Positions 1 to 5,144 of a stretch of DNA of 5,144 nucleotides are shown piece by piece. How positions within the stretch are numbered: position 1 is the first letter of the stretch; every line of letters begins with the position of its first letter. The position numbers and the translations under genes were made by a program. A model generated the notes under the pieces. It saw only the letters and a program-made list of their open reading frames with translations, had not been told where the DNA came from and did no database searches. This stretch comes from Actinoplanes liguriensis. Lineage in GTDB: Bacteria > Actinomycetota > Actinomycetes > Mycobacteriales > Micromonosporaceae. Location of the stretch: NCBI GenBank assembly GCA_000715855.1, contig KL571203.1, forward strand, positions 146,993 through 152,136, in the 5' to 3' direction.

Positions 1-118
1 GCAGCAGGCTGTGCCCACCCGCCACGAGCCGCGCGGACCCGCCGAGACGTTCCAGCAGATCGATCGCCTGGTCCACGCTGGTGGCACGTTCGTATTCGAA
101 CGGAGCCGGCACCTGCAC
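1..118 (-). CDS. CoxM-type FAD-binding subunit of a molybdenum hydroxylase (N-terminal fragment, cut by window edge)
   Basis: Seen: read leftward from GTG at 118, 39 codons are open to the window edge, beginning VQVPAPFEYERATSVDQAI and containing AGGHS at residues 33-37. Known: that opening and an AGGHS motif near residue 33 are characteristic of the medium, FAD-binding subunit of CO dehydrogenase and related xanthine-dehydrogenase-family enzymes; AGGHS contacts the flavin diphosphate, and the subunit passes electrons from the Fe-S subunit to the acceptor. Start choice: GTG 118 has GGAGGAGG at 124-131, five bases upstream. An in-frame ATG at 136 would add six residues but would bury this ribosome site inside the gene, so GTG is preferred. 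The divergent XdhC-family gene supports the assignment. Whether the substrate is CO, a purine or another compound cannot be judged from 39 residues. Small and large subunits probably lie outside the window to the left. Confidence 0.85.
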   Translation of the reverse strand, partial: MQVPAPFEYERATSVDQAIDLLERLGGSARLVAGGHSLL

Positions 119-123
119 GCTGA

Positions 124-131
124 CCTCCTCC
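124..131 (-). promoter_or_regulatory. Shine-Dalgarno site that fixes the GTG start of the CoxM-type gene
   Basis: Read on the minus strand the bases are GGAGGAGG, five bases before GTG 118. The strong match and standard spacing favour the GTG over the in-frame ATG at 136. Confidence 0.7.
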
Positions 132-190
132 ACCATCCGACCGCCCCGCCCACCGCCCCTAAGACGGACTGACGGCTCAGAATTTGGAGA

Positions 191-219
191 AACCTCTCGC
201 GCGGTGCGTCCAATGTCAA
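191..219 (-). promoter_or_regulatory. Candidate sigma-70-type promoter for the leftward CoxM-type operon
   Basis: On the minus strand a perfect -35 hexamer TTGACA (214-219) is followed after 17 bp by GAGGTT (191-196), which matches four of six positions of the actinomycete -10 TAGGAT. Transcription would start near 184, leaving a leader of about 65 bases before the GTG start. The -35 is strong and the -10 weak, so the promoter may need an activator. It is predicted from sequence only. Confidence 0.4.
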
Positions 220-249
220 CAGTGACCTAAGCGATCTCTTAATCAGCCG

Positions 250-278
250 TTGACGATCGTCGCACCCTGGCGGAGGGT
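250..278 (+). promoter_or_regulatory. Start region of the XdhC gene: ribosome site GGAGGG overlapping a possible leaderless promoter
   Basis: GGAGGG at 272-277 sits seven bases before ATG 285 and is an acceptable Shine-Dalgarno site. The same bases also form a -10-like hexamer GAGGGT (273-278), preceded after exactly 17 bp by TTGACG (250-255). Used as a promoter, this would start the transcript at about 285, the A of the ATG, giving a leaderless mRNA. Both readings support ATG 285 as the start; the sequence alone does not choose between them. Confidence 0.4.
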
Positions 279-284
279 TCCGGC

Positions 285-1700
285 ATGCGCGACATCGTGG
301 ACGGTCTGGCCGGTTGGCGCGCCGCCGGCCTGGAGTTCGCGGTGGCGACCGTGGTGCACACGTGGCATTCCGCGCCGCGGCCGCCGGGCGCGGCGATGGC
401 CGTCAACTCGCTCGGCGAGGTGCTCGGCAGCATCTCCGGGGGTTGCGTCGAAGGCGCGGTCCACGAGGCCGCCACAGAGACGATCAAAACCGGAAAACCA
501 CAATTGCTGACGTACGGCGTGAGCGACGGCGACGCGTTCGAAGTGGGCTTGACCTGCGGCGGGACGATCGAAGTCCTGGTGCAGCCGGGTTCCGCCCTGT
601 CCGGCCTCGACGTCCTGTTCACCGACATCGCCGCCGGTCGTCCCGTCGCCACAGCCTCCGTCCCCGGCGCCCAGTTGGTGATCCGCACCCCGCCGCCGGC
701 CCCGCCGAGCCTCCCCGCTTCGGTGAATCCGCATTCTGTCGACGAACCACCGTTCACTTCACCGAATCCCACCGCCACGAACCAGATGCCGTCCATCCCG
801 GTGAATCCGAATTCTGAAAGCGAATCCCAGCTCACTTCGCCCGGGCCGGGCGCGGCCGGAGCAACACCGGAAGTCGCCAGAAGCCCGGAAGACGCGCAGC
901 TGGAGCGGGCGGCGTCACTTCCCGAACCGCGGTTCACTTCGCCGGGTTCGGGTTCGGCAGTACCAGAAACCGCCGCCAGCCCCGCGGACGCGCGGCCGGA
1001 GCAGGCCACGTCGCTTCTCGAACCGCGGTTCACTTCGCCGGGTGCGGGCAAGGCCGGGCTGGAAGTCGTCGGGAGTTTGGGGGACGCGGAGTTGGACCGG
1101 GCCGCGTCGCTGCAGGCCGCGGGGTTTCTGGCGCAAGGGCGAACCGGGATGGTGCAGGCCTGCGATCGTGAGGTCTTCATTCAGACGTACGCGACACCGC
1201 CGCGGATGATCGTCTTCGGCGCGATCGACTTCGCGGCGGCGGTCGCGCGGATCGGCAAGTTTCTCGGCTACCGGGTGACCGTCTGCGACGCGCGACCGGT
1301 GTTCGCGACCCCGGCCCGGTTCCCGGAGGCGGACGAGGTGGTCGTCCAGTGGCCGCACCGCTATCTCGCCTCGACCGGCGTCGACGAGCGAACCGTGCTC
1401 TGCGTTCTGACCCACGACCCGAAGTTCGACATCCCGCTGCTGGAGGTGGCTTTGCGTACCCCCGCGGGGTACATCGGCGCGATGGGCAGCCGCCGTACCT
1501 GCGCGGACCGCATCGATCGTCTGCGCGAGGCGGGAGTCCCCGCTTCCGCGCTGGCCCGCTTGCGCGCTCCGATCGGCCTGGACCTCGGCGCCCGCACTCC
1601 CGAGGAGACCGCGGTGGCGATCGCCTCCGAGATCATCGCCCTGTCCTGGGGCGGATCCGGCACACCGCTCAGCGCCATGACTGCCCCGATTCACGGGTGA
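285..1700 (+). CDS. xdhC: XdhC/CoxI-family molybdenum hydroxylase maturation protein with a repeat-expanded interdomain linker
   Basis: 471 aa. Known: XdhC/CoxI/CoxF proteins bind or finish the molybdenum cofactor, for example by supporting its sulfuration or metal insertion, before it enters xanthine- or CO-dehydrogenase-type enzymes; they act in the cytoplasm. Seen: the N-terminal XdhC domain spans about residues 1-134, with the signature SGGCVEG at 51-57 and LTCGG at 89-93. The C-terminal Rossmann-type domain spans about 307-455, opening MIVFGAIDFAAA, with GAMGSRRT at 398-405 and LDLGARTPEETA at 432-443. Between them, about residues 136-276 are rich in Pro, Ser, Thr and Glu and contain degenerate tandem repeats. 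As I recall them, actinobacterial relatives are roughly 370-390 aa with a short linker here, so this one is about 100 residues long. ATG 285 is chosen for its ribosome site and because the conserved domain begins at once. It is divergent from the CoxM-type gene and is followed by a hairpin terminator. Confidence 0.92.
   Translation: MRDIVDGLAGWRAAGLEFAVATVVHTWHSAPRPPGAAMAVNSLGEVLGSISGGCVEGAVHEAATETIKTGKPQLLTYGVSDGDAFEVGLTCGGTIEVLVQPGSALSGLDVLFTDIAAGRPVATASVPGAQLVIRTPPPAPPSLPASVNPHSVDEPPFTSPNPTATNQMPSIPVNPNSESESQLTSPGPGAAGATPEVARSPEDAQLERAASLPEPRFTSPGSGSAVPETAASPADARPEQATSLLEPRFTSPGAGKAGLEVVGSLGDAELDRAASLQAAGFLAQGRTGMVQACDREVFIQTYATPPRMIVFGAIDFAAAVARIGKFLGYRVTVCDARPVFATPARFPEADEVVVQWPHRYLASTGVDERTVLCVLTHDPKFDIPLLEVALRTPAGYIGAMGSRRTCADRIDRLREAGVPASALARLRAPIGLDLGARTPEETAVAIASEIIALSWGGSGTPLSAMTAPIHG
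721..1127 (+). repeat. Degenerate tandem repeats coding for the XdhC linker
   Basis: Four related segments occur at 743-767, 821-845, 923-946 and 1019-1042 (steps of 78, 102 and 96 bp, all multiples of three). They encode EPPFTSP, ESQLTSP, EPRFTSP and EPRFTSP. The first two also share an upstream VNPxS stretch (722 and 800). The last two are identical over 24 bases and each contain the perfect 12-bp palindrome GAACCGCGGTTC (924-935, 1020-1031). Between cores, SPEDAQLERAASL and SPADARPEQATSL resemble SLGDAELDRAASL at residues 264-276. That last segment looks like the native linker, so the others are probably in-frame duplicates of it. Confidence 0.8.
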
Positions 1701-1706
1701 CCGGCC

Positions 1707-1749
1707 GGTTCCGGGATTGCCTCCACTGCCCGGAGGCAATCCCGGGACC
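1707..1749 (+). terminator. Strong hairpin terminator after the XdhC gene
   Basis: GGTTCCGGGATTGCCTCC (1707-1724) pairs with 1732-1749 over 18 bp with one G-U pair, around a 7-base loop ACTGCCC. It begins seven bases after the TGA at 1698-1700. No long T-run follows, only CTTCC, which is common for actinomycete terminators. Being symmetric, it could also stop leftward transcription coming from the YciI-family gene. Confidence 0.75.
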
Positions 1750-1984
1750 TTCCACTCATCCGCCTGACGAGCCGCTCACCGGGCACCCACCCGCGGAGAT
1801 CAATCCCGAGGCCGCACCCCTCCGCCCAGCGGAACCGCTCGCCGAACACCCACGCTCCACCTGTAGGAATCGATCCCGGTCCAGGTGCTGACGGTGCGTT
1901 GAACCGCGCTTCGGAAGTGAAGATCGATTCGACAGGCGAACCGTCATTAACAACCAGCCGTATGCAGGGCCGTTGGGAAGGGAG
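1750..1984. other. Non-coding gap between convergent genes, with degenerate repeats
   Basis: No family-like protein was recognised in any frame. Contents seen: (a) an imperfect direct repeat, 1769-1790 against 1832-1853, 18 of 22 bases equal and 63 bp apart; (b) GAATCGATC at 1867-1875 and its reverse complement GATCGATTC at 1922-1930; (c) between these, at 1901-1921, a segment whose reverse complement resembles the XdhC repeat at 914-935. Small open frames crossing the gap have no ribosome site or family resemblance. Confidence 0.55.
1901..1921 (-). repeat. Inverted, stray copy of the XdhC repeat core (tentative)
   Basis: Read on the minus strand this segment is TTCACTTCCGAAGCGCGGTT plus a final C. 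Aligned with 914-935 inside the XdhC gene it differs by about two substitutions and one single-base gap over 21-22 bases. It lies outside any recognised gene. Its short length leaves chance similarity possible. Confidence 0.35.
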
Positions 1985-2726
1985 TCAGGTGGGCCGGCCG
2001 CCGAAGGTCCAGGTGTGGACTTCGATCTCGGCGTAGTGCGCGGCGGTGAGAACCCGGCGGGCTTCACCGGCGGTGGCGGCATCGACCAGGGCGGCGGTGC
2101 CGAGCCAGTGGAAGCCGTCGTCAGAAAGAAGCGGGCCGTAGGCGATCAGCCGCTCCCCGGCCGGCGGGGCCAGGTCTGGCGCGGGCGGGGCCACGTCCGG
2201 GATGGGCGGGGTCAGGTCCGGGGCGAGTCGGGCCACGTCCGAGACGGGCGCGGCCACCGCTGGCGAGAGGGGCCATGGCCGAGACGGGCGCGGCCACCGC
2301 TGGTGCGAGAGGGGCCACGTCCGGGGCGGACGGGGTCAGGTCGGGGGCGAGTTGAGCCGGGAGCGGGGTGGGGTGTTTGCCCAGGCCCAGGACCAGGAAG
2401 TATGGGCCGGCCTGCCGGTCGGCGGGGAAGTCCCACATGGTGCGGCCCAGGCGGTTCTGCCAGCGGCGGATCAAGACGTCGCGGTAGGCGCCCGCCTGGT
2501 AGCCCGGCTCCTCGAACGCGAACGCACGGGCGGCGGCCGGGTCCGGGAGGTCGAGGATGTGCAGGCTCCCGGTCAAGGTCTCGCCGTCGAAGGTGGGGCC
2601 ACGGGCGATCATCCGGTCGGCGAACCGGTCCATGTAAGCCCAGTGGCGCTCTCGTAAGGCGAATCGCAATTCACCTGAGCCGGCGCGGTCACGGTGGTAG
2701 CAGAGGAACTCCACGTGAAGGATCAT
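1985..2726 (-). pseudogene. YciI-family two-part protein, split by a 2-bp frameshift in its linker repeats
   Basis: Seen: from ATG 2726, residues 1-119 form an actinobacterial YciI-like domain (MILHVEFLCYHRDR, RERHWAYMDRFADRMIARGP at 25-44, then DLPDPAAARAFAFEEPGYQAG, RRWQNRLGRTMWDF and LVLGLG). The C-terminal half, GERLIAYGPLLSDDG to WTFGGRPT, ends at TGA 1985-1987 but lies in another frame. Nine seven-residue units link them, and unit five (2249-2267) has 19 bases rather than 21. Restoring two bases gives one 247-aa protein; as read, the first frame instead stops at 2121 after about 201 aa, ending in unrelated Arg/Gly/Pro-rich sequence. AAGGAGG (2732-2738) lies five bases before the ATG. 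Known: YciI domains are small ferredoxin-like folds with a conserved His-Asp pair and mostly unknown substrates. The second half might be made separately from GTG 2257, but no ribosome site supports that. A sequencing error in the repeats is a fair alternative to a true mutation. Confidence 0.8.
2165..2351 (-). repeat. 21-bp heptad-coding repeats (nine units) in the YciI-family linker
   Basis: Read leftward from 2351, successive units encode LAPDLTP, SAPDVAP, LAPAVAA, PVSAMAP, a 19-base defective unit, PVSDVAR, LAPDLTP, PIPDVAP and PAPDLAP. The pattern is roughly x-A/P-P-D-L/V-A/T-P. Units three-four and five-six also form a larger duplication: 23 bases are identical at 2241-2263 and 2281-2303, 40 bp apart where 42 would keep frame. 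The missing two bases (TG on the plus strand) lie between 2263 and 2264. Confidence 0.85.
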
Positions 2727-2731
2727 AACCG

Positions 2732-2738
2732 CCTCCTT
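2732..2738 (-). promoter_or_regulatory. Consensus Shine-Dalgarno site of the YciI-family gene
   Basis: The minus strand reads AAGGAGG, five bases (CGGTT) before ATG 2726. It fixes this start and argues against longer open readings that extend upstream through the copper gene. Confidence 0.8.
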
Positions 2739-2765
2739 GGTACCCCCCAGGGGTATGTGTATGGT
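2737..2765 (+). promoter_or_regulatory. Candidate leaderless promoter of the copper operon
   Basis: TTGGTA (2737-2742) and TATGGT (2760-2765) are spaced by 17 bp and each match four of six consensus positions. The predicted transcript start, about 2772, is the A of the ATG. That would make a leaderless mRNA and explains why the only purine-rich stretch, GGAGG at 2766-2770, lies one base from the ATG, too close to work as a ribosome site. Confidence 0.5.
2741..2755. promoter_or_regulatory. CsoR-type copper-responsive operator
   Basis: TACCCCCCAGGGGTA is a palindrome with arms TACCCC and GGGGTA around three bases. Known: CsoR repressors of actinobacteria bind A/T-flanked runs of C and G of this form ahead of copA-type operons and release them when Cu(I) binds. 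Here the site fills most of the gap between the -35 and -10 hexamers, a position that would block RNA polymerase. It also ends only three bases from the ribosome site of the divergent YciI-family gene, so that gene may be affected too. No csoR gene is in the window. Confidence 0.75.
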
Positions 2766-2771
2766 GGAGGC

Positions 2772-3704
2772 ATGAGGACTTCGGGGCGGCTCACGACGTA
2801 CGCGCTGGGCCTGGTCGTGGTTTTCGCGGGCGCCACGGGTGCCGGGCGAGTCTTCGGGCCGGACAAGAAACCGGCCCCGGCTCCCGCGCACAGCGCCATG
2901 AACGGGCAGGTCACGGATGGACCGAGCGCGAGCGGGCACGACGCGGGCGCGCATGACGCGGACGAGCACGCGGGGCACGAGGCGGCCATGGTGGCCGCGG
3001 GGCTGCAGGTCACCCAGGACGGGTACACGCTGAGCCCGCTCAGCACGCGGCTCACCGTCGGCAAGGCGCAGGCGTTCGCGTTCCGGATCATCGGGCCGGA
3101 CGGGCGAGCCGTCACGCAGTTCACCGAGGAGCACGGCACCGAGCTGCACCTGATCGTGGTCCGCCGCGACATGGCCGGCTATCAGCATCTGCATCCGGTC
3201 CGGGCCGCCGACGGCACCTGGTCGGCTCCGCTGACGATCCGCGACCCGGGGACCTATCGGGCGTTCGCCGACTTCACGCCCCGTGCTCGTGCGGAGAGTC
3301 TGGTGCTCGGCGCCGATCTGGCGGCGCCCGGTGACTACCAGCCGCGGATCCTGCCGAAACCCGCGTGGGAGACGCTCACCGACGGTTACACGGTGACCCG
3401 CGCCGGCGAACCGCAGGCCGGCGCCGACTCCTGGATGACCGTTTCGGTCAGCAGGAACGGGCAGCCGGTCACGCTGGAGCCCTATCTCGGCTCCTACGGA
3501 CATCTGGTCGCGCTACGCCAGGGCGACCTCGCCTACCTGCACATGCATCCGCAGGACGGCACCACCGCCGGGCCGGACGTCACGGTCAACGCCTCCGTCC
3601 CGTCGACCGGGGCGTACCGGCTCTTCCTCGAGTTCAAGCACGGCGGGACGGTGCATCTCGCCGAGTTCACCGCCACCACCGGCGCCGGCCACACCCACAA
3701 CTGA
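2772..3704 (+). CDS. Membrane-anchored His-rich protein with a duplicated domain, probable extracytoplasmic copper-binding partner of CopA
   Basis: 310 aa, no cysteine. Seen: one hydrophobic segment at about residues 8-28 (a signal anchor or uncleaved signal peptide; no lipobox), a flexible Pro/Ala stretch, then a His/Asp/Met-rich segment at about 40-73. Two related domains follow, about 92-170 and 220-300. Each carries a His, twelve residues, then His-x-His-Pro: H126 with HLHP at 139-142, and H244 with HMHP at 257-260; each then has YRAFADF or YRLFLEF. The tail ends HTHN. Inference: the matching histidines form paired metal sites outside the membrane, and operon position under a CsoR-type operator makes copper the likely ligand. 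I recognise similar proteins beside actinobacterial CopA but no experimentally named family. ATG 2772 is preferred: upstream in-frame starts would overlap the YciI-family gene or cover the operator, though GTG 2757 cannot be excluded. The stop overlaps the ribosome site of the next gene. Confidence 0.85.
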   Translation: MRTSGRLTTYALGLVVVFAGATGAGRVFGPDKKPAPAPAHSAMNGQVTDGPSASGHDAGAHDADEHAGHEAAMVAAGLQVTQDGYTLSPLSTRLTVGKAQAFAFRIIGPDGRAVTQFTEEHGTELHLIVVRRDMAGYQHLHPVRAADGTWSAPLTIRDPGTYRAFADFTPRARAESLVLGADLAAPGDYQPRILPKPAWETLTDGYTVTRAGEPQAGADSWMTVSVSRNGQPVTLEPYLGSYGHLVALRQGDLAYLHMHPQDGTTAGPDVTVNASVPSTGAYRLFLEFKHGGTVHLAEFTATTGAGHTHN

Positions 3705-3708
3705 AGGA
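3704..3708 (+). promoter_or_regulatory. Ribosome site of copA overlapping the upstream stop codon
   Basis: AAGGA begins on the last base of the upstream TGA (3702-3704) and lies six bases before ATG 3715. This supports ATG 3715 and a coupled two-gene operon. Confidence 0.7.
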
Positions 3709-3714
3709 TCCGCG

Positions 3715-5144
3715 ATGATTGTCGAGCTCGAGATCGGTGGCATGACCTGCGCGTCCTGCGCCTCGCGGATCGAGAAGAAGCTGAACCGGATGGACGGGGT
3801 CAGCGCCTCGGTCAACTACGCCACGGAGAAGGCGACCGCGACCGTCGCCGACGGCGTGACCGCGAATGATCTGATCGCCACGGTCGAGAAGACGGGTTAC
3901 ACCGCCGCGCTGCCGACCGTCGCCCGGCCCGAGAAGGCGGACACGTCGGATCCGCTCCGGGACCGGCTGTTGATCTCCGCGCTGCTCAGCGTTCCGGTCA
4001 TCGTCCTGGCCATGGTCCCCGCCTGGCAGTTCGACTACTGGCAGTGGCTGTCGCTGACCCTGGCCGCGCCGGTCGTCGTCTACGGTGGCCAGCCGTTCCA
4101 CCGGGCAGCGTGGATCAACCTGCGGCACGGCGCGGCGACCATGGACACGCTCGTCTCGCTGGGCACTCTCGCCGCGTTCGGCTGGTCGCTGTGGGCGCTG
4201 TTCCTCGGCACGGCCGGCGAGCCGGGCATGACGCATCCGTTCCGGCTGGACATCGCCCGCGCCGACGGGGCCGGCAACATCTATCTGGAGGCGGCCGCCG
4301 GGGTCACCACGTTCCTGCTGGCGGGGCGCTATTTCGAGGCCCGGGCGAAACGGCGTGCCGGTTCCGCCCTGCGCGCGCTGCTGGAGATGGGCGCCAAGGA
4401 CGTCGCGGTGCTGCGGGACGGTCACGAAGTCCGCGTTCCGATTGCGAGTCTCGCTTCCGGTGACCGGTTCATGGTTCGCCCCGGGGAGAAGGTCGCCACC
4501 GACGGCGTGGTCGAGGACGGCACGTCGGCGGTCGACGAGTCGATGCTGACCGGCGAGAGCATCCCGGTGGAGGTCGCGCCGGGCGCCACGGTCGTGGGTG
4601 GCACGGTGAACGCGGGCGGCCGGCTGATCGTCCGGGCCACCCGGGTGGGCGCGGACACGCAGCTCGCGCAGATGGCCCACCTGGTCGAGCAGGCCCAGGC
4701 CGGAAAGGCGAACGTCCAGCGCCTGGCCGACCGGATCTCCGGTGTCTTCGTCCCCGTCGTGATCGCTCTGGCGGTGGCGACGCTGGGCTGGTGGTTCGGC
4801 ACCGGGGCGGGCTGGACGTCCGCCTTCACCGCCGCGGTGGCCGTGCTGATCATCGCCTGCCCGTGTGCTCTCGGCCTGGCCACGCCCACCGCGCTGCTGG
4901 TCGGCACCGGCCGTGGCGCCCAGCTCGGCATCCTGATCAAGGGGCCGGAGGCGCTGGAGTCCACGCGCCGGGTGGACACGATCGTCCTGGACAAGACCGG
5001 CACGGTGACGACCGGCCGCATGTCCCTGGCGGCCGTCCATCCCGCTCCCGGCCAGGATCCGGACGAGTTGCTCCGGGTCGCCGCGGCGATCGAGTCCGCG
5101 TCGGAGCACCCGATCGCGAAGGCCATCGCCGCGGCCACTGCACC
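3715..5144 (+). CDS. copA: CopA-type Cu(I)-exporting P1B-ATPase (N-terminal 476 codons, runs off the right edge)
   Basis: Role: ATP-driven export of Cu(I) across the cytoplasmic membrane. Seen in order: a heavy-metal-associated domain (residues 1-66) with GGMTCASC, metal ligands C12 and C15; hydrophobic helices from about 84 onward; the actuator domain with TGES at 279-282; the metal-channel motif CPC at 382-384 followed by [10 protein letters not shown]; the phosphorylation motif DKTGT at 426-430, with D426 the aspartate phosphorylated in the cycle; and the nucleotide-domain motif SEHP at 463-466. Known: GMTCxxC with CPC marks the Cu(I)/Ag(I) subgroup P1B-1. Family members with one metal domain are about 740-760 aa, so roughly a third is missing, including the GDGxNDxP hinge; no internal break is seen. 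It follows the His-rich membrane protein by ten bases and shares its CsoR-type operator, which supports copper over other soft metals; silver could also be carried. Confidence 0.97.
   Translation, partial: MIVELEIGGMTCASCASRIEKKLNRMDGVSASVNYATEKATATVADGVTANDLIATVEKTGYTAALPTVARPEKADTSDPLRDRLLISALLSVPVIVLAMVPAWQFDYWQWLSLTLAAPVVVYGGQPFHRAAWINLRHGAATMDTLVSLGTLAAFGWSLWALFLGTAGEPGMTHPFRLDIARADGAGNIYLEAAAGVTTFLLAGRYFEARAKRRAGSALRALLEMGAKDVAVLRDGHEVRVPIASLASGDRFMVRPGEKVATDGVVEDGTSAVDESMLTGESIPVEVAPGATVVGGTVNAGGRLIVRATRVGADTQLAQMAHLVEQAQAGKANVQRLADRISGVFVPVVIALAVATLGWWFGTGAGWTSAFTAAVAVLIIACPCALGLATPTALLVGTGRGAQLGILIKGPEALESTRRVDTIVLDKTGTVTTGRMSLAAVHPAPGQDPDELLRVAAAIESASEHPIAKAIAAATA

Noticed and set aside
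743..1042. CRISPR-like reading of the spaced repeats in the XdhC gene
   Set aside because: The repeats are degenerate, unevenly spaced, in frame with an intact protein, and the intervening sequences resemble one another.
239..1739. Long open frames antisense to the XdhC gene (239-1180 and 915-1739, minus strand)
   Set aside because: They mirror the G/C-biased codons of a well-supported gene, resemble no family and lack ribosome sites.
1867..1930. GAATCGATC / GATCGATTC inverted repeat as a mobile-element end or terminator
   Set aside because: The arms are 9 bp with a 46-base loop, and there is no transposase, target duplication or T-tract; GATCGAT-type words are common enough to occur by chance.
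1954..1976. Possible terminator hairpin just downstream of the YciI-family gene
   Set aside because: Only about five pairs form, including a wobble, with no T-run; too weak to call.
1756..2082. Minus-strand frame of 108 codons in the convergent gap
   Set aside because: It overlaps the YciI C-terminal half in another frame, has no ribosome site and shows no family resemblance.
2228..2309. Programmed ribosomal frameshifting to join the two YciI halves
   Set aside because: No slippery heptamer, stimulatory stem or internal ribosome site is apparent; a missing dinucleotide relative to the sister repeat is the simpler explanation.
2694..2771. Longer start for the His-rich protein at 2694
   Set aside because: It would overlap the YciI-family gene and translate through its ribosome site and the CsoR operator; the added residues do not resemble a signal peptide.
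2121..3503. A 460-codon minus-strand frame running through the copper gene and into the YciI-family gene
   Set aside because: Only the part from ATG 2726 resembles a protein family and it has its own consensus ribosome site; the upstream part is the shadow of the His-rich gene.

Overview
The window is high-GC DNA with strong third-position G/C bias, GTG starts and actinomycete-type protein families. It most resembles a filamentous actinobacterium; a Micromonosporaceae-like genome is a guess from protein flavour, not a demonstrated placement. No rRNA, tRNA, CRISPR array, integrase or transposase was seen.

Left block (1-1749) is a molybdenum-hydroxylase locus. A leftward gene, cut by the window edge, encodes the N-terminus of a CoxM-type FAD subunit (AGGHS flavin motif). 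Divergent from it is an XdhC/CoxI-family maturation protein (285-1700). The two are separated by a promoter-bearing gap and belong together functionally: XdhC/CoxF-type proteins help insert or mature the molybdenum cofactor of enzymes such as the CoxMSL hydroxylases. The XdhC protein is about 100 residues longer than I would expect, because a Pro/Ser/Thr-rich stretch has been expanded by tandem duplication between its two domains. A strong hairpin just after its stop is a likely terminator.

Middle block (1750-2726): a non-coding gap of about 235 bases holds degenerate repeats, one of them resembling the xdhC repeat in inverted orientation. Next is a leftward YciI-family gene with two halves joined by a linker of nine seven-residue Pro/Ala/Asp units. 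One unit lacks 2 bp, so the two halves are out of frame: either a genuine frameshift or an error in repetitive GC-rich sequence.

Right block (2727-5144) is a copper-export operon. A CsoR-type palindrome, TACCCCCCAGGGGTA, lies in the 17-bp spacer of a likely leaderless promoter. It controls a membrane-anchored, cysteine-free, histidine-rich protein with an internally duplicated domain (2772-3704). Ten bases later comes a CopA-type copper P1B-ATPase that runs off the right edge. The likely logic is that Cu(I) releases CsoR, CopA exports copper from the cytosol, and the extracytoplasmic protein binds or relays it.

The most noteworthy points are the repeat expansion in XdhC, the frameshifted heptad linker in the YciI gene, the operator placed inside a leaderless promoter, and the uncharacterised two-domain His protein paired with CopA.
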